From Trachythela sp. YZ-2020 (Eukaryota; Cnidaria; Anthozoa; Malacalcyonacea; Clavulariidae): DNA of 64,000 bases. The first letter of the stretch is position 1. The number at the start of each line of letters is the position of its first letter. Position numbers and translations under genes: made by a program. The DNA lies in NCBI GenBank assembly GCA_016169945.1, contig JADLSH010000355.1, positions 2,103,501 through 2,167,500 of the forward strand, written 5' to 3'. Below, one piece after another: positions 33,201 to 44,994 of this stretch. The notes beneath the pieces are model-generated. The model saw only the letters and a program-made list of their open reading frames with translations, did no database searches and was not told the origin of the DNA.

Positions 33201-36200
33201 CAAAACAATGAAAAGACAATGGAATATTAATATGAAAGAAAAGTTTAGTTTTCTAACCGTTTTACCAGCTTCGACCAGCGCATCTCCTGTCAATCTTTTC
33301 AAACCTTTTCCAGGCTGTATATTCTTTAGGTCTTTCTCCAGGTTACTTCTACCTGTGTATTTCGACACCTTTCTAACAACCTGAGCCGAATTTTTATCGT
33401 TGAATTGCATAACGCCCATCATGAATGACTGATCAAGCTGGTTAAACCGGGCCATTGAATAACTTATGAAATGTTTCATTTTTTGTAGTTCAGTCTCGGT
33501 GACGTTGACTGTAGTGTCTACCATGTAGAGTATGTCCTTCGACTTTCTGCTTGTGCAGTCTTCGGTAGGACGTCGCTTTGTAGGACGGGGAGTTGGTTTT
33601 GTTGTCGTCGGACGAGTTGTGATTTGGCGTGTGGTCAGAACTGGTGTCGATTCAACTAAAATTAGCACGAAATTTGATGCAGTTAAACGGCTAAGTTAAA
33701 CTAAACTAACTTTATTCATACTGTAGAGTTCTACCAGTTTCAAATTGTTCTCCCGAGAGGTCCAAAAAGAGGCATACTTTATTGGTTCAGTAATACTACA
33801 AGAGGAAACCTAAACTAAACTAACTTTTTTAGACTGGATAGATTTATTAGTTCTAAACTGTTCTTCCTAGAGGTCCAGTAAGGGTCATCTCTTATTGTTC
33901 CAGTGTTACTACAAGAGGAAACCTAAACTAAACTAACTTTATTTATACTGGATATCTCTATCAGTTCTAAACTGTTCTTCCTAGAGGTCCAGCAAGAGTC
34001 ATCTCTTATTGATTCAGTGTTACTACAGGAGGAAACCTAAACTAAACTAACTTTATTTATACTGGATAGCTCTATCAGTTCTAAACTGTTCTTCCTAGAG
34101 GTCCAGTAAGGATCATACCTAATTTGTCTAGTGTTACTTCAGTAGAGAACCAGTATGCCCCGGGATAATGCTTTTATTTTGTATACTGTAAACTGGAGTT
34201 CTATTGATGGGTTTTAGTAAACGTTACAGCTAGGGTATACCACGATAGTGCTTGGTGAAACGTGCCTATACTGTTTGAAGTCCTGGGCCCTTCGGCTTGA
34301 AGACCTTAGCTATTTACGCAAAATATGCTAATGAGTATTTGCCCTACCTGGCTCGCGGGTTACTTTCACCATCGTACAAACTCCGCTTAAAACGTAATTA
34401 CCAACTTCATTTAGATACTTAAAAGTTGTTCTGCGCATGTCTTCCAAGCTGGAGGCCATTAGCTCGATCTGATCTTCAAACGATTCAGTTTCGGCTCCCA
34501 TAGCAACCGCAATAATGCGCACCCCGCGAACTTTTAGCTTCTCCGAGTATTCGCTGACTACCGCTGCATCTAGTGTGCGGCCGTTCATAAGTACCACGAG
34601 AGTATCGTCAACCTCCGGACGGTCTCCGTCAGTGCCCGTAAATACCTGTAACAGAATGAATGAGATAAGTGTGAGAAATGCTTGAATATGAGCATACATC
34701 GAGAGGATTCGAATGGACTGGAACGTCATTGTTTTGTGCGTTTCTATCCGTGATACGAACTGTATAGTTTGCAGTCACAATCATACTTTGAAACGGAAAA
34801 CAGCACAGTAATATAATATTAATCATCAGGGGCGGATTAGCCCACTGGGCTACCGGGCGATTCCCCGGTGGGCCCCCGCTTTTCTACAATTGAGGGCCCT
34901 TGATTTCATACTGTACAAAGACAGACAAAATCTCAAAACAGCCATCACCCTAAAATACAACATCGTAGTTAACTAGCATATTTCTTTTGTTATATAGTTA
35001 TTCTTCACTACAATGCAAAATGAACACTAAAATGACCTGGTGTATGCATGTCAGATCTTCCCCAGAACGCAGGAAATGCCATTTCCGAGACTGCGGATTT
35101 CAAAAAGGTGCATCCCCCGGACCCCCTTTAAGTTTCTCTACCGTGTTTAACCAGTGTAATCGTCCGCCTCCACTGCAACATTGTAAAAGTCTTAACAAAA
35201 TATTACAATTTTAATGAATAGATATAGAAGCAGACTACCGGGCTTATATCACAGTCAATCTTTTTAATTCATAGTAATCGCGTTTCTGTGGACTTGTTTC
35301 AATGACGTCACAAAGGGGGCCCTTATGTGTTAAAGCCCGATCACACTGATGGTGCTAATCCGCCCCTGTTAATCATCGTTTCGTAACGATGGAATCGGCG
35401 TTTTGAAAATCTTATTGAAGAAAGAACATTTGCTTTCAAGTTACATGGCAGATTGGTTGGCAACGAACATATAAACACGCTTTATCGGACTGGGTGTACG
35501 AGGGAAGAAGCTAGAGGGTCATGCTTGGCTTTGTTAGATAGTGTAAACAAATATAGCCCTATTTGAATACTCACCGAATTATAGATTCTCTTCATGGCCT
35601 CTCCAACGTATCTATCTGGCTTGTTATAATACGGCATATCATTGAGTAAATATTGAATGTCGAGTGGATTTTGCGAGGAACCAAAACCAAATATTATCTC
35701 AGATCGTTCCTTGTTGCTGACCTCCAGCACACCAAGTCGTATCTTCTTGGAACCCAGGTCAATGTTCTTCACAAATTGTTCCAGAAATTGCACCTGTTTT
35801 CGGAAATTTTCTGGCCCCACACTTGCGCCGCCGTCGATTACAAAGAAGATATCGCGTTCGGTGCAGTCTGAAAGAAACAAGAAAATATTTTGAGAAGTGA
35901 AAGGCACCGATTTAAATCTTACCAAGAGAGTTGCGATAAAAACTCTATAAAATTGATTACCTGTAGCTTGCATAATGCCACTGGGTCCTGCCGGAATTCT
36001 GCCAGATGTCGTAGGCGTCGTTGTTGCTGGCTTTGTCATAGGTTCAGGAGATGTCGTAGGTTGCTTTGTCGTTGTTGGCTCCTGGGTCGTTGTTGGTTTA
36101 GGAGTTGTCGTAGGTTCAGGAGTTGTTGTAGGTTCCTGTGTCGTTGTTGGTTCCTGGGTTGTCGTAGGTTCAGGTGTTGTCGTAGGTTGCTTTGTCGTTG

Positions 36201-39200
36201 TTGGCTCCTGTGTCGTTGTTGGCTCCTGGGTCGTTGTTGGTTCCTGGGTTGTCGTAGGTTCAGGAGTTGTCGTGGGTTGCTTTGTCGTTGTTGGCTCCTG
36301 TGTCGTTGTTGGTTCCTGGGTTGTCGTAGGTTCAGGAGTTGTCGTGGGTTGCTTTGTCGTTGTTGGTTCCGGTGTCGTTGTTGGTTCCTGGGTTGTCGTA
36401 GGTTCAGGAGTTGTCGTGGGTTGCTTTGTTGTTGTTGGCTCCTGTGTCGTTGTTGGTTCCTGGGTTGTCGTAGGTTCAGGAGTTGTCGTGGGTTGCTTTG
36501 TCGTTGTTGGTTCCTGTGTCGTTGTTGGTTCCTGGGTTGTCGTAGGTTCAGGAGTTGTCGTGGGTTGCTTTGTTGTTGTTGGCTCCTGGGTCGTTGTTGG
36601 TTTAGGAGTTGTCGTAGGTTCAGGAGTTGTTGTAGGTTCCTGTGTCGTTGTTGGTTCCTGGGTTGTCGTAGGTTCAGGTGTTGTTGTAGGTTGCTTTGTC
36701 GTTGTTGGTTCCTGTGTCGTTGTTGGTTCCTGTGTCGTTGTTGGTTCCTGGGCTGTCGTAGGTTCAGGTGTTGTCGTAGGTTGCTTTGTCGTTGTTGGTT
36801 CCTGTGTCGTTGTTGGTTCCTGGGTTGTCGTAGGTTTAGGAGTTGTCGTAGGTATCGGAATTGTTGTTGGTTGCTGAGTCGTTGTTGGTTCCTTGGTTGT
36901 TGTGGGTGTCGGAGTCGTTGCTTGCTCTGTTGTAGCTTCAGGAGTTGTAGAGAGACCACCGGCTTGGCAAAGCTTGTTCAGTAAATTATTAGAAATTCTA
37001 GGTAAATTTTCAAAGGACGTTGTCAACACATCGTCCGGATTAGTTGCCAGTCGTCGCAGTTCTATCATCGACTTCTCCGATGTCGTCCCTACTCCAATAG
37101 GTAGAATTCGAATGTCTCTCGACTTCAGAGCAGAGGCCACAAACTGTGCTAGAATAACATCATCAGATGGACCATAACTTAGTAGAATTAGTACGTCTTT
37201 AACGTCTGGACGATCACCAAAACGTCCAGAGAATATCTGTCAGGGAAGAAAGAAAAATATTAACAACACTCTCGCACCGTCTACATGAACTCGCGACGAA
37301 ATCGGAGCTAGAAGATTTCGTCTCGGTCATAGTGTTGTCGGTACTCTATAGTCGCTCCTCACATGCTCAGACCGGTTTATTGGGATTTAAAGTGATCCCG
37401 CTAGCCAGACCGAGCCGACTTTCGTCAAGACATACGAGTGATAAGGAATGGCGCTTAAAGGACCTCTAAGAAGAAAAGTTTAGAACTGATAGAGCTATCT
37501 ATCATAAACATAGTTAGATTAGTAAGGTTTCCTCCTGTAGTAACACTGGACAAATAAAGGATGAGCATTGCTAGACATCTAGGAAGAACAGTTTAGAACT
37601 GATAGAGCTATCCAGTATAAATGAAGTTAGTTTAGTTCAGCTAGTTTAAACATCTTCAGTGATATGAACCACTGAGATTGTAGTACGTAAGATACAAACA
37701 AAATAGTGATAAATTGACACAAACCCAGCTTTCAACAGCTTGTAATGCTTGTCCTGTATATCTACCAAAGCCTTCCTGATAGTCCATGTAATCTATCCTT
37801 TCCAAAATATCGCTTTTCACTTGCGAGCTTCCAAACCGAATTGCCAGTGCGGCTAAATGTGGTAGACTGAATTGTAACAGACCAATACGACTTTCCGTCG
37901 GACTGATATTTGAGCCATTCACAAAATTTGTCAGAAACTCTTTTACTTTTGTAAAGTTAACGTTGTTGGCAACCGAACCGTCTACCATTACGAAGATATC
38001 GTACGACTGAAAATTACAGCTTTCTAAAAATTGGAAAAGTTTATAATATATAAAGTAGATATCTATTTCGATGCTAGTGTCACATGCACTTTAAATCACT
38101 TACCGCTAGTTGGGCTAAGTGTGGTCGGTTGTATTGTCGTAGGTGATACTGTTGTGGCTTCGGTGGTAGTATCGGGAAAAGTTGTCGGTGTTTCGGTGGT
38201 CGTCAGTGCTTTAGTTGTCGTTGATGCCTCGGTAGTTGTCGGCGTGGTTTCGAGAATAGTTGTCGGAGTTTCGGTGGTTGTCGATATTTCGGTGGTTGTT
38301 GATATTTCGGTGGTTGTCGGTATTTCGGTTGTCGTCGGCTTATCAGTAGTCGTCGGTGTGGTCTCGAGAATAGTCGTCGGCTTTTCGGTGGTTGTCGGAG
38401 GTTCAGTGGTAGTTGGTGCTTCGGTAGTCGTCGGTGTGGTTTCGAAAATAGTCGTCGGCTGTTCGGTGGTAGTCGGCGTAAATGTAGGTGTCGGAGTTGA
38501 TACAGTAGGCAAATCTATCGCAAGACAAATTTCGTTTGCAATGTTAGAGGCGATATTTTCTGCTACAATCTGAGTAAGGTTGGCGAAAGTGAAAGTAAAG
38601 ACATTTCCAGGACCGGAAGCCATTTGTTCAAGGTCTGAAATGAACCGCTGAAGATGGGGTCCGATCCCTATGCCGATAATACGGACACCTTTCTTTTTCA
38701 AGATGGCGGCGTATTCTTTAGCTTCTTTCGCATCATGGGCTTGACCATCTGTGAATATGATGACAAGATCGTTCGCGTCTGGGCGGTCGTAGCCTGTCCC
38801 CGTGAACACCTGGAATAACGACAATTGAATAGATGAAGGAATGTTTAGTTAGAGGTGTTTTTCATAGATATGGGAAACACGACAACTATTTATTTCAGGT
38901 GTTTTATGTGAATGCTGATAAACAGTTATTAAATGTAACACTGGGGCAATAAGGAGTGCCTCTTACTGGAGTTCTAGTAAGAACAGTTTATTTAATAAAA
39001 TTGAAAGCCACTTTAGATTAGGTTTCGCCCTGTAGTAACACTGGAACAATAAGTGATGATCTAGGAGAACCGTTTAGAACTGTAAGTCCAATATAAGTAA
39101 AGTTGGATTAGTGATAAATAAGGCCAGTTATGTTACTGGTCGGTACGTGTGCTTGTCCAGAATTGACACGGCGCGATACGTCATTTTAAGAGTTAATATG

Positions 39201-40761
39201 GAGGCATTTTTGCTGCTCTATAGTTTTTATAATTTTTTTTAATTTTTTTAATTTATTTGCTTCGCCACAAAAATACATAATGATTACACTACAATACTAC
39301 ATGGACATATACAAACAATAGACCACACAAAGGCTGGGTAACCGCAACAGCAAAAAGCCAATTACTGCGGGCCCGCATAATATGGTTTTAATATTAAAGA
39401 GTCACCAAATTTGCACGTCTTAAAAGAATAAAGTGAGAACACATATTATCATTTCAAAAATTATTATTTGATTATGGCAAAAAATGTTGACGCGCACAGT
39501 TAAAAATGACACGCGCACAGTTAAAAATGACACGCGCACAGTTAAAAATGACACGCGCACAGTTAAAAATGACGCACGCGCTGACCACACGGAACGCCTA
39601 AAACACAGAAAAGGTCAAACCTTACCGAATCGAGAATCATCTTCAAAGCAAGACCAGTGTATGTCTTCCTCCCACGGTGATAGCGCATTTCACTAAGTTT
39701 CTGCAATATGGCTGACTTTTCCTGCGTGTCTTCAAAACCAAATTCAACATTTGTAAGATTTTCCTCACTGAACTGAATTAAGCCAATATGATTCTTATCA
39801 GGTCCAATTTCCATATAACTGATGAAGTTACGTAGGAAGTTTCTAAGTCTTCTAAAATTGTTGGGCGTTATACTTAGAGAGCCGTCCACGATAAAATATA
39901 TGTCGTAGCTTCGTTCTTGGCTGCATTGCACTAAAGGAGAAGGATTCGACTAGTTTTGAATAGAATATTTCTATTAACAACAAACTGAAAAACTGAAAAA
40001 CTGACAAACTGCATGACAAACTGACAAACTGACAAACTGCATGACAAACTGACAAACTGACAAATTGACAAACTGTCAAACTGTCAAACTGTCAAACTGT
40101 CAAACTGTCAAACTGTCAAACTGTCAAACTGTCAAACTGTCAAACTGTCAAACTGTCAAACTGTCAAACTGTCAAACTGTCAAACTGTCAAACTGTCAAA
40201 CTGTCAAACTGTCAAACTGACAAACTGACAAACTGACAAACTGACAAACTGACAAACAGACAAACAGACAAACAGACAAACAGACAAACAGACAAACAAA
40301 CAAACAAACAAACAAACAAACAAACAAACAAACAAACAGACAAACTGAATGACAAACTGACAAACTCACAAACTCACAAACTGACAAACTAACTAACAAA
40401 CTAACTAATGAACGAACGAGCTAACTAACTAACTAACTAACTAACTAACTTACTTGACCGGTACGCGTGGTAATATTTAGTTAAGTCTCATGCAACTCTT
40501 GTTCTCGTTTGACCGGGGCATGAGAGTTGATGAAACTCTCGTGCAAACTCTCACTTGCCAACTCTCATCAACTGTCATTCTAGTTTGACCAGAGCTTAAG
40601 CATTCAAATGGACTGGCCTAACCTTTTTAAAAGTTCACTGTACCAGAAAGTGATAATCTATATTTACCTTGTGAATCACGTTTGTTGTGTGGTAATCCGC
40701 TAACAACATCAACATTTAATGAAGCAAAGACTATCATAGCTAAATATAACAGAGCAGCCAT
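29927..40761 (-). CDS. Gene D: secreted five-vWA protein with mucin-like linkers
   Basis: The eleven exons in transcript order are 40668-40761, 39626-39930, 38104-38809, 37725-38023, 35961-37236, 35575-35867, 34348-34645, 33258-33655, 31776-32079, 30642-30955 and 29927-30208. All junction phases agree and the sum is 1523 codons with the stop (1522 aa). Order: signal peptide, vWA D1, Thr/Pro linker, D2, a ~310-residue TTTxEP mucin-like repeat, D3, D4 with a Thr linker in front, D5, stop. Each vWA is split over two exons at the same place and flanked by a single Cys on each side. MIDAS residues (DxSxS and the later Asp) are intact in D1 and D5 and lost in D2, D3 and D4. Matrilin/collagen VI-like vWA proteins bind matrix partners; the precise role is unknown. 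Confidence 0.9.
30400..30608. repeat. Tandem repeat, about 28-bp unit
   Basis: About seven units of the type cagtcctatgacttgatcaa lie in the gene D intron between the two D5 exons. Confidence 0.8.
30642..30955 (-). CDS. Gene D vWA D5, first half
   Basis: Phase 1 to 0. It has CDGRAHDIYFTVDGSAS, an intact MIDAS. It ends NALSRISTE before the donor gttggt. Confidence 0.87.
31310..31660. repeat. R2 repeat, copy 2
   Basis: CAACTTGTTG-rich. It lies in the intron between D4 and D5. Confidence 0.8.
31776..32079 (-). CDS. Gene D vWA D4, second half
   Basis: Phase 0 to 1. It starts FYEVNTNYRRYEVQD and has LLTNGNAND (MIDAS Asp to Asn). The donor gtgagt was chosen because it restores phase 1; without it the frame would end within 20 bases. 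The closing Cys is in RPICFEVY. Confidence 0.82.
32276..32430. mobile_element. mariner-like MITE
   Basis: The ends TACAGGGTGTATC and ATACACCCTGTA form ~48-bp inverted repeats including aagtgaaccctttgaaat. TA flanks the element. Length is about 155 bp. Confidence 0.8.
32702..33057. mobile_element. hAT-like MITE 6
   Basis: It begins CAGGGGCGTAACTAG and ends TATTTACGCCCCTG, with the flank GACTCGGG on both sides. Length is 356 bp, in the gene D intron. Confidence 0.9.
33258..33655 (-). CDS. Gene D vWA D4, first half, with Thr-rich lead
   Basis: Phase 1 to 0. A short Thr/Arg/Pro stretch precedes CTSRKSKDILYMVDTTVN, a lost MIDAS. It resembles gene C's C2 (VDGTVN). Confidence 0.87.
33690..34160 (-). 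repeat. R1 tandem array, about four units
   Basis: Units of about 113 bp lie in minus orientation (ctttatttatactggatagc) in the intron between D3 and D4. Confidence 0.85.
34348..34645 (-). CDS. Gene D vWA D3, second half
   Basis: Phase 0 to 1. It starts VFTGTDGDRP; LMNGRTLD replaces TDG, so the MIDAS Asp is Asn. The closing Cys is in SGVCTMV. Confidence 0.88.
34827..35368. mobile_element. hAT-like MITE 7
   Basis: The ends are CAGGGGCGGATTAG and CTAATCCGCCCCTG, with the flank TTAATCAT on both sides. Length is 542 bp. It contains gaaatgccatttccgagac. Confidence 0.92.
35575..35867 (-). CDS. Gene D vWA D3, first half
   Basis: Phase 1 to 0. It has CTERDIFFVIDGGAS, in which the first MIDAS Ser is Gly. 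The donor is gtgagt. Confidence 0.9.
35961..37236 (-). CDS. Gene D vWA D2, second half, with long mucin-like repeat
   Basis: Phase 0 to 1, 1276 nt. The vWA part has LLSYGPSD in place of TDG, so the MIDAS Asp is missing. After the closing Cys (NKLCQAG) come roughly 50 hexapeptide units of the type TTTxEP, TTTQEP and TTTKQP (36040-36960), a minisatellite with an 18-bp unit. It ends SGIMQAT before the donor gtaatc. Confidence 0.9.
36040..36960 (-). repeat. Coding 18-bp minisatellite (mucin-like repeat)
   Basis: The unit encodes PTTTxE-type hexapeptides on the minus strand. It makes spurious open frames on the other strand and in other frames. Confidence 0.92.
37436..37650 (+). repeat. R1 array
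   Basis: Two units lie in the D2 intron, antisense to gene D. Confidence 0.8.
37725..38023 (-). CDS. Gene D vWA D2, first half
   Basis: Phase 1 to 0. The MIDAS motif is degenerate (DGSVA). It ends QALQAVESW before the donor gtttgt, placed there by alignment with the sister exons. Confidence 0.85.
38104..38809 (-). CDS. Gene D vWA D1, second half, with Thr-rich linker
   Basis: Phase 0 to 1. It starts VFTGTGYDRP and has FTDGQAHD with the MIDAS Asp. The closing Cys is in NEICLAID. About 115 residues of Thr/Pro/Glu repeats (TTTEx, TTILET) follow, likely heavily O-glycosylated. Confidence 0.9.
38936..39115 (+). repeat. R1 array, diverged
   Basis: Two partial units lie in the D1 intron. Confidence 0.7.
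39486..39575. repeat. 24-bp tandem repeat, four copies
   Basis: The unit acgcgcacagttaaaaatga is repeated nearly perfectly, about 50 bases downstream of the D1 first-half exon. Confidence 0.85.
39626..39930 (-). CDS. Gene D vWA D1, first half
   Basis: Phase 1 to 0, after the acceptor tcctttag. It has CSQERSYDIYFIVDGSLS with an intact DxSxS MIDAS motif. It ends LKMILDS before the donor gtaagg. Confidence 0.9.
39970..40442. repeat. 8-bp tandem repeat tract
   Basis: Long runs of CAAACTGA, CAAACTGT, CAAACAGA, then CAAA and CTAA units lie in gene D intron 1. Confidence 0.95.
40490..40600. repeat. R4 repeat
   Basis: It has the catgcaactcttgttctcgt and gagagttgatgaaactctc words of the R4 family. 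Confidence 0.7.
40668..40761 (-). CDS. Gene D exon 1: signal peptide
   Basis: The ATG at 40761 begins a signal peptide (MAALLYLAMIVFASLN) followed by DVVSG and a short basic stretch. The donor is gtaaat, phase 1. A good acceptor (tatttctttacag) lies just upstream of the ATG on this strand, so a 5' UTR exon is likely. Confidence 0.82.
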
Positions 40762-40874
40762 TGTTGTTTATTAGAGAAAGAAGATTTGCTCTGAAAAGCC
40801 TGTAAAGAAATATATGACAAGTTTAGGCAAAAGTATGGCTCTGAAGCTAACAGTACATCACTCAAATCAAAACG

Positions 40875-41150
40875 CACAAGTTGTGACAAATCTGCAGCAG
40901 ACGTGTTCCTGTTTCAACAACTTGTTATAAGGATGTGTTCGCACTGCTTGTTGACAACTAGCTACAAGGTAGTTGACTCAACAGACTTGTTACAAGTTGT
41001 TCCAACAACTTGTTATCGTCCTGCAATTCAACAACTTGTTAACAAATTGTGAGTGACAACCTTGTAGCAACTTGATAAAATGTCAACAACATTGTTGTTG
41101 ACAAGCCTGTTGCGAACACATCTTGTCAGTGGCAACATGTGAGTTTTTTC
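40875..41150. repeat. R2 repeat, copy 3
   Basis: CAACTTGTTG-rich, upstream of gene D. Confidence 0.8.
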
Positions 41151-42416
41151 GTGTGTATTATATCTTGGTATACGAAGATTTAGTTCAGTCAAAACGTAAC
41201 TGAACACAACAAATGGGATTACGGGAGACTCGGCAGTTTATAAGGATTGGTCTACCATTAATTGGATAATTACATTTACAGGTTTTATTTAACTAATTAA
41301 GACTAATTTCTAAAATGAGTGTGAAAACTATATTCTGAGAACATTTTGGTCTCTTGAAATGTAACTGATAATGAAGAGGGTTATAGCGTTATTTAATATA
41401 GATTAAAATCTTCGTCACAAATTGCAAAATATGGTAATGTATTAACAGAATTTAACTAAATATAGTTCTATTTTATTTCACTCAATTATGAAAAGGATTT
41501 GGTTGACTGTTATTATTAGGCTTGATGTTTTAAACACAGATTGAAAAATGATTAAAGGTAGGTCACCGGAACTTCAAGGAATTCTGACGTTCTTGACGAG
41601 TGACAATCCTGTCTGAACGTCTCGTATCCTAATGCTACCTCAATGGGTTGTCACAGCACGAGAAAGATCATATTAAAAGCATTGCTTAAATATTAAGTTC
41701 ACGTAAAAGGGCACCAGACTATAGAGGGGGTGGGGTTAGACAGGGTGCGAGCCCAGCCGGACTAACACAGGGTCATAAAATTATCCAGGAAGAAGCGGCT
41801 ACCATTAATTGGTCGAACAACTGCAATTGGCGTGCTTCAAGTTTCTCTTTCGTTTAATTTCTGTTTGGTTACGCACACTATATATAGTGTTGTAAACCTC
41901 ATTAAAATATTTTGCGAAAAGCGCAAAGCAAATCATGACCGTGAAGGATCTCGTATTGCGGATACAGAATTCTGTTGATTTACATAAATTTGAACCGTTC
42001 ATTTTTCTCATCAAATATTATCCATGCATGTCTTAAAGGGTTATTCAACGTTGCCATCAAAACGAATCACAAACTATTATACTATAATACTATCTTACTT
42101 GGTAATTGAACAATTAACTAACATTGATCCTCGAAGACCTAGTCCGATACGTTATAGCTCTAGTAAAACATGTGAGGATGTTACCTTTCCAAAAAGGTCG
42201 AGGTGATAAAAGACTGCATTAATTTGAAAATATTTATGAACACATTTGTGGATTGTGCGAGATTTTTTGTGAATGTGTGAATGATTAACATTAATTGAAA
42301 TCTGGCCAAGTAGTGGCCAGTCGACTTCGTCCCATTGTTTCATTTGCATTGTAATTGGATATTGTAAATCTTACTTTTACAAATTCAAAGATATAACAAA
42401 TGAGAAACATGTTTAT

Positions 42417-42640
42417 ACCCAATTCACAATTTTGGATAACTCACATGCCTTGTTACTATTGTTCTAGTTTGCGAAAACATAGAATTGAACAAAGGTAACT
42501 AAGCATTAGAATTATGTATAAGAGCTATTCACTCATGTAGATCATTCTAATGCTTAGTTACCTTTGTTCTATTCTATGTTTTCGCAAACTAGAACAATAG
42601 TAACTAGGCATGTAAGTTATCCAAAGTTGTAAATTGGGTA
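42417..42640. mobile_element. Foldback element, ~97-bp arms
   Basis: The left arm includes gcgaaaacatagaattgaac and the right arm is its inverse, separated by a 30-bp loop. Confidence 0.85.
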
Positions 42641-42709
42641 GCAACGACGTAAACAGGGTCAGCTTAATTTGTGTATGCCTAAATAATTTTAGATTTCTTC
42701 TATAAACCA

Positions 42710-42925
42710 TTATACTTACACTGGACAGCTCTATCAGTTCTAAACTGTTCTCCCTAGAGGCCCAGTAAGGATCAGTTCTTATTGGTCCAGTGATACTGCA
42801 GGAGGAAACCTATAAAGCGAACTCTATTTATACTGGATGTTGCTCTATCAGTTCTAAGATGTTCTCCCCAGAGGTCCAGCAGGGTCATTCCTTTTTGGGC
42901 TAGTAAACCAGTGTTGCTACAGGAG
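42710..42925 (-). repeat. R1 array
   Basis: Two units in minus orientation, diverged. Confidence 0.75.
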
Positions 42926-44099
42926 GAAAACGGATTATTTGGAGGCCAAAGCATCCTCAAGCCTTTGCGGAAATTATGCTTAATAATCTTTATTATCCCT
43001 CTCGAAGCAACATAAATGTTTTGAATATTTCGTGCATGGAAATTTCGAGTATTACATGCAACTGTATAACAGACCAAATCAACTAAAGCATGTCTACGAC
43101 GTACCGTTGTCACTCAATTCGATCACATATGCTTGGTTGCTTTTGTTTCATTCTATGCTTAAGTGGTAACTAGGGCCGAATTGATGGCTAGCAACGGTGA
43201 TAAACATGCGTTAGAACTAATAGAACATTAGGTCAATCCCTATGTTGAAACGCAGTAGTCCACAGTAATCTTCTAGCATTTGCGCGTATTGAACGCATTA
43301 GCAAGTTTGTGACGCGGGTCATGATTTTCGACGCATGCAAACAGCGGAATATATTTACCTCATGATTTTGAAACATGCAGTGATTAACACGAGACCAGAC
43401 GAATTCGAAATCGTACGCAAATTCGTCCGGTTCCATTTTGCGCACACGAGAATTTGTACGGTAAGCTGTGCTAGAATTCGTCCGGTTTTACGCCTCCTGT
43501 GTAAACACAAGAGGGGAAACTGTACAAATTTTAAGCACGGTTCCAAATTCACCGGTCCCGTATGAGCTAAATCTACAAATATAAGATACTCTAGCTACAG
43601 ACAACAAAACGCTAGCCCAAACCCATATATAATTGCTAGAAACTCTTGATAATTATATAAAGCGACATAACTATATCATATCATAGATCATATGAAAAGA
43701 TAAGATCGTAAAGATAAGCAAATATTTACTCACGCGACTGATAAGTTGAAGTACGTTATTAAACTACAGCAGGGGTGCAGACTATAAAACAGAAATAGGT
43801 CCAATCTCTTACCTTCAAAAATCTTCAATTTTATAGCCTGTTAGAGCTTCTACTTCGATTCACAAACTGTCTTTTTAGGAAGCGATTCTTTGGTGTATAC
43901 GTATCACCAAGGACAATTCAATTACCATTGTAACATTTAATATTGTCTGCCTATGCATGACCTTTTCGCTTTGGCCAGTTTTGGTTTCACGGTTTGCTCT
44001 TTCAACACTCTGAATTGAGAGATTAATTTTGGACTAATTAAGGTATTCTGACGTGATTTTTCGAGGACATGGTGACTCTCTTGAGTTGAGATTATCGTG

Positions 44100-44470
44100 C
44101 GTCTCATAATTACAAGATGTTTTTTTCTGCATCTCACTCGATTGAAATTGATGTAGAAGGTTTAGGTGGATGGATATTTCGAGTGAAATATTTTAGACCT
44201 GAACGGGAACGGCTGCGAAAAATGCAACTCTAAGTCCTCCGACAGGAATTGAACCTGCGGTTCTGCGATTCCGGTGCAGCGCTCTGACCACTGAGCTACA
44301 GAGTCCAGTTGCCAAGCGTTAACCACAAGTTCATGTATATATATAGATGCACTGCGGGTTGTGATAAGGTAAATTACAAGATGTTTTTTTCTGCATCTCA
44401 CTCGATTGAAATTGACGTAGAAGGTTTAGGTGGATGGATATAATATCCATCCACCTAAACCTTCTACATC
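44100..44470 (-). mobile_element. tRNA-derived SINE-like block with palindromic end
   Basis: On the minus strand 44236-44307 has a tRNA-like A box (TAGCTCAGTGGTCAGAGC) and B box (GGTTCAATTCC), but the acceptor stem does not pair. It sits between two R3 copies. At 44426-44466 is a perfect palindrome, ggtggatggatataatatcc. Confidence 0.6.
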
Positions 44471-44994
44471 TCATAATTAGATAAAGTAGGAGCTGACATG
44501 TTGCTCATATAACTATTTTAACTCGCTTTTTCACCCCTCCAAGGTCAGATAATTTAGTTTATTGTGTTTACCACTCTGAGGTGAATGGAAAGCCTTAACA
44601 TGTTTTACAACCCACAGCGAAAGTCTCCGACTGTTAGTAATTTAAGGTTAATTAATGCCCAAGGGTTGCTTTTTTAGTGAGGGAGGAAAACCGGAGTACC
44701 CGGAGAAAAACCCTCGAAGCACAGGAGAGAACCAACTTAACCAATCTCAACTTACATGAGTTTCAAGCACAGCGAAGTTACTCTACCGAAGTAAACCCCT
44801 GAATGCGAGGTGCCCTTCCCAGAAAAGCTGCCCCTGTTCTCCTGAGATTGGTCAGGGCACCCCCGCATATGGCACTGCATGTATCTTAAACGTCTGATTT
44901 TCCAATCAAGTGATCAAGCATTTGTCTGAGCAAACATCAAAACAAAAGTCGACAAAATATAGCAAATGTGTAAACGTTGACGTGAATCTAAAGC

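Noticed and set aside
35890..36984. Long open frames on the plus strand rich in Cys/Arg or Val/Gly
   Set aside because: They are shadows of the 18-bp coding minisatellite of gene D; the minus-strand frame has flanking vWA sequence and correct splice phases.
38031..38573. Plus-strand Val-rich frame
   Set aside because: Antisense of the Thr-rich linker in gene D's D1 exon.
40196..40399. Open frame of repeated Val/Cys/Leu/Phe on the minus strand
   Set aside because: Translation of the 8-bp tandem repeat in gene D intron 1.
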